Below, in pieces: positions 62,569-64,000 of a DNA stretch of 64,000 bases. This DNA is from Promerops cafer. Its lineage: Eukaryota > Chordata > Aves > Passeriformes > Nectariniidae. Below the pieces are notes generated by a model. It was not told the origin of the DNA, searched no databases, and saw only the letters and a list, made by a program, of their open reading frames with translations. The translations under genes were made by a program, and so were the position numbers. Location: the NCBI GenBank assembly GCA_013398275.1, contig VZSE01006608.1:1858441-1922440 (forward strand). The letters run 5' to 3'. The number at the start of each line of letters is the position of its first letter. The first letter of the stretch is position 1.

Positions 62569-64000
62569 CTGAATATCAAATAGTACTGTCAAGAACACTT
62601 CATGGTGTCTGACATTATGTAACTGATACAAAATCAGCATTCTAGTACACTCTGTTTGATGAATTCATTGTATGCCATACTTTCTTCCAGTTACAATTTA
62701 CTATTTTGCTTTTCCCATTAATTATTTTGCGTCTCTGTATAAATCAGAAATCAAATGCTACAGCTTTTTCCCCACAGAATGTGGGAAATGTGACCTGAAA
62801 TTACAAACAACTAGACAGAAAAAGGAAATATTTAATAATAAACTAGTGGCAAAAGTAAGTTTCTAAGTACTTTCCAACTCAAAGTGCAAATATAATATTG
62901 CCAGTAAGAAGGGATTTTCCAATGGGAGATTCAGATGGTGGAATAAAAAGTCTTAAAATTGTACATTTCTAGTTTAGAATGACTAAAGGTCATAAATAAA
63001 TAAATAGATAAGTATTCTACAGGTGAAACAGCACATACGGAGAATAATTTTTGTGGTTCATGGATGATATCTGTACAAATCAGTGAAAAACTGTACTTCT
63101 TGCCAAAGGTGAGGTTCTTAATTTAGATGTCATCAAAGATAAGTGATTACAATATGTTTACATCTCACCTCACTATGAAATTAGTCTGCAAATCCATATA
63201 TTTACAGAAAAAATATTTTACAGACCTAATATACATTGGTTTTGTAAGTATCAGAATACAGAGATTAGATCTCACAACATACAATGGTGATAGAGATTAA
63301 GAAGGTCAAAAATTAGCCAGCAGCTGAAGATTCCAGAAAGCTATGAAATGCAAAGTCACCAGCACAAAAATGAAACAAACTCCAAAGCAAACATTTTCCT
63401 TATGAAAGAGAAGACCTGCAGGTTCACAAGGTATCTTGAAATCCTTACAAAGCTTTGCTTCGATACTGGTTCAGGATAAAAAGCAGCACCTAATACGTTT
63501 TCCTTATAATCATGTTCCTCAAGTCACACATTGTCTTTCTACAGCTTGGCTACAGGAATCTTGGGTACAAGGAGAAATGGTGACAAACTTGCCACTGTGC
63601 AGTCCATGTCTTAATGGCCTTTTTGCTGCAGATAGTCTTTAAAGGACCATCACTGAAACTAACCTCTGCTTACCATTTTATAGTAGAGTAATAAATTGTT
63701 TCTCACAATTTTGGCTAAGATAACATATTTGATGTCAAGCTGTTCCTCCACATGCCCTCCTCTTTAACTCAGACACAGCCCGGCCTCATGCTGCACTGAA
63801 ACACTGTTCTGCCTTGTGGATTTTGGGTTGCTTGGGGGCTTTTTTTGCATATTCATTGACAGCTATAGGCACCTTGACCGGCATGTTTTTTTAACTCTAC
63901 CCCAAAATTTCTGCATCAAAAAAGTTATTCGTTGGCAACTGCTACTGAATATCTGCCCACGAAGGGCATGACTGGGATCACTGGAATCAATGAAAGCTTT
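62569..64000 (-). other. PRTFDC1: part of PRTFDC1 intron 1
   Basis: Upstream of exon 2 in gene orientation. It is AT-rich, with no CpG-rich stretch and no candidate for the short, GC-rich first exon, so the promoter and start codon are taken to be further right. A short AAAT run lies near 63.0 kb. Confidence 0.8.

Noticed and set aside
1..64000. Endogenous retrovirus, CRISPR array, tRNA or rRNA genes
   Set aside because: I found no LTR pair, primer-binding site or retroviral frame, no regularly spaced repeats, and no cloverleaf or rRNA sequence on reading both strands. A database search could still reveal decayed fragments.

Overview
The window is vertebrate nuclear DNA, most likely from a bird. 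It is AT-rich with few CpGs and long non-coding stretches. There is no operon-like packing and no SINEs that I can recognise. The recognisable mobile DNA is CR1-type LINE sequence, one copy of which keeps the two-octamer 3' end typical of avian CR1. Nothing bacterial, plasmid or phage-like is present.

The only gene I can support is PRTFDC1 (phosphoribosyltransferase domain containing 1, the HPRT1 paralogue), on the minus strand. Its coding exons 2 to 9 lie at 62568-62462, 60510-60327, 43510-43445, 29096-29079, 27652-27570, 27156-27110, 25147-25071 and 24437-24390. Every internal boundary has an AG acceptor and a GT donor. Exon lengths 2 to 8 (107, 184, 66, 18, 83, 47 and 77 bp) are those of the HPRT family, and the joined frame stays open for 209 codons to a stop. 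With a 16-codon exon 1, as in mammalian PRTFDC1, the protein would be 225 residues. Exon 1 and the promoter lie beyond base 64000. The protein keeps the PRPP, pyrophosphate and purine-binding motifs. It has Gly where HPRT1 has its catalytic Asp (Asp137), the diagnostic difference between PRTFDC1 and HPRT1.

Layout from left to right: 1-23150 is intergenic DNA downstream of the gene, holding an old CR1 fragment (about 10.6-10.9 kb), a MITE-like inverted repeat (19.07-19.17 kb) and unexplained single-copy DNA. A likely 3'UTR runs from about 23150 to 24389. From 24390 to 62568 are the exons and introns. Introns 3 (16.8 kb) and 4 (14.3 kb) are large and hold CR1 fragments at about 31.8-32.7, 34.3-35.2 and 55.2-55.7 kb, plus a compound microsatellite at 31.07-31.15 kb. 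Intron 2 holds a CR1 at 60.63-60.81 kb. From 62569 to 64000 is part of intron 1.

The most practical observation is a near-perfect 237-239 bp direct duplication around the single N at 51690, which looks like an unmerged assembly gap. I found no convincing new biological system. The other findings are modest: conserved loss of the catalytic base, a weak exon 4 splice donor ahead of an 18-bp microexon, all five CR1 pieces in one orientation, a perfect 14-bp hairpin, and a long strand-skewed block in intron 3.
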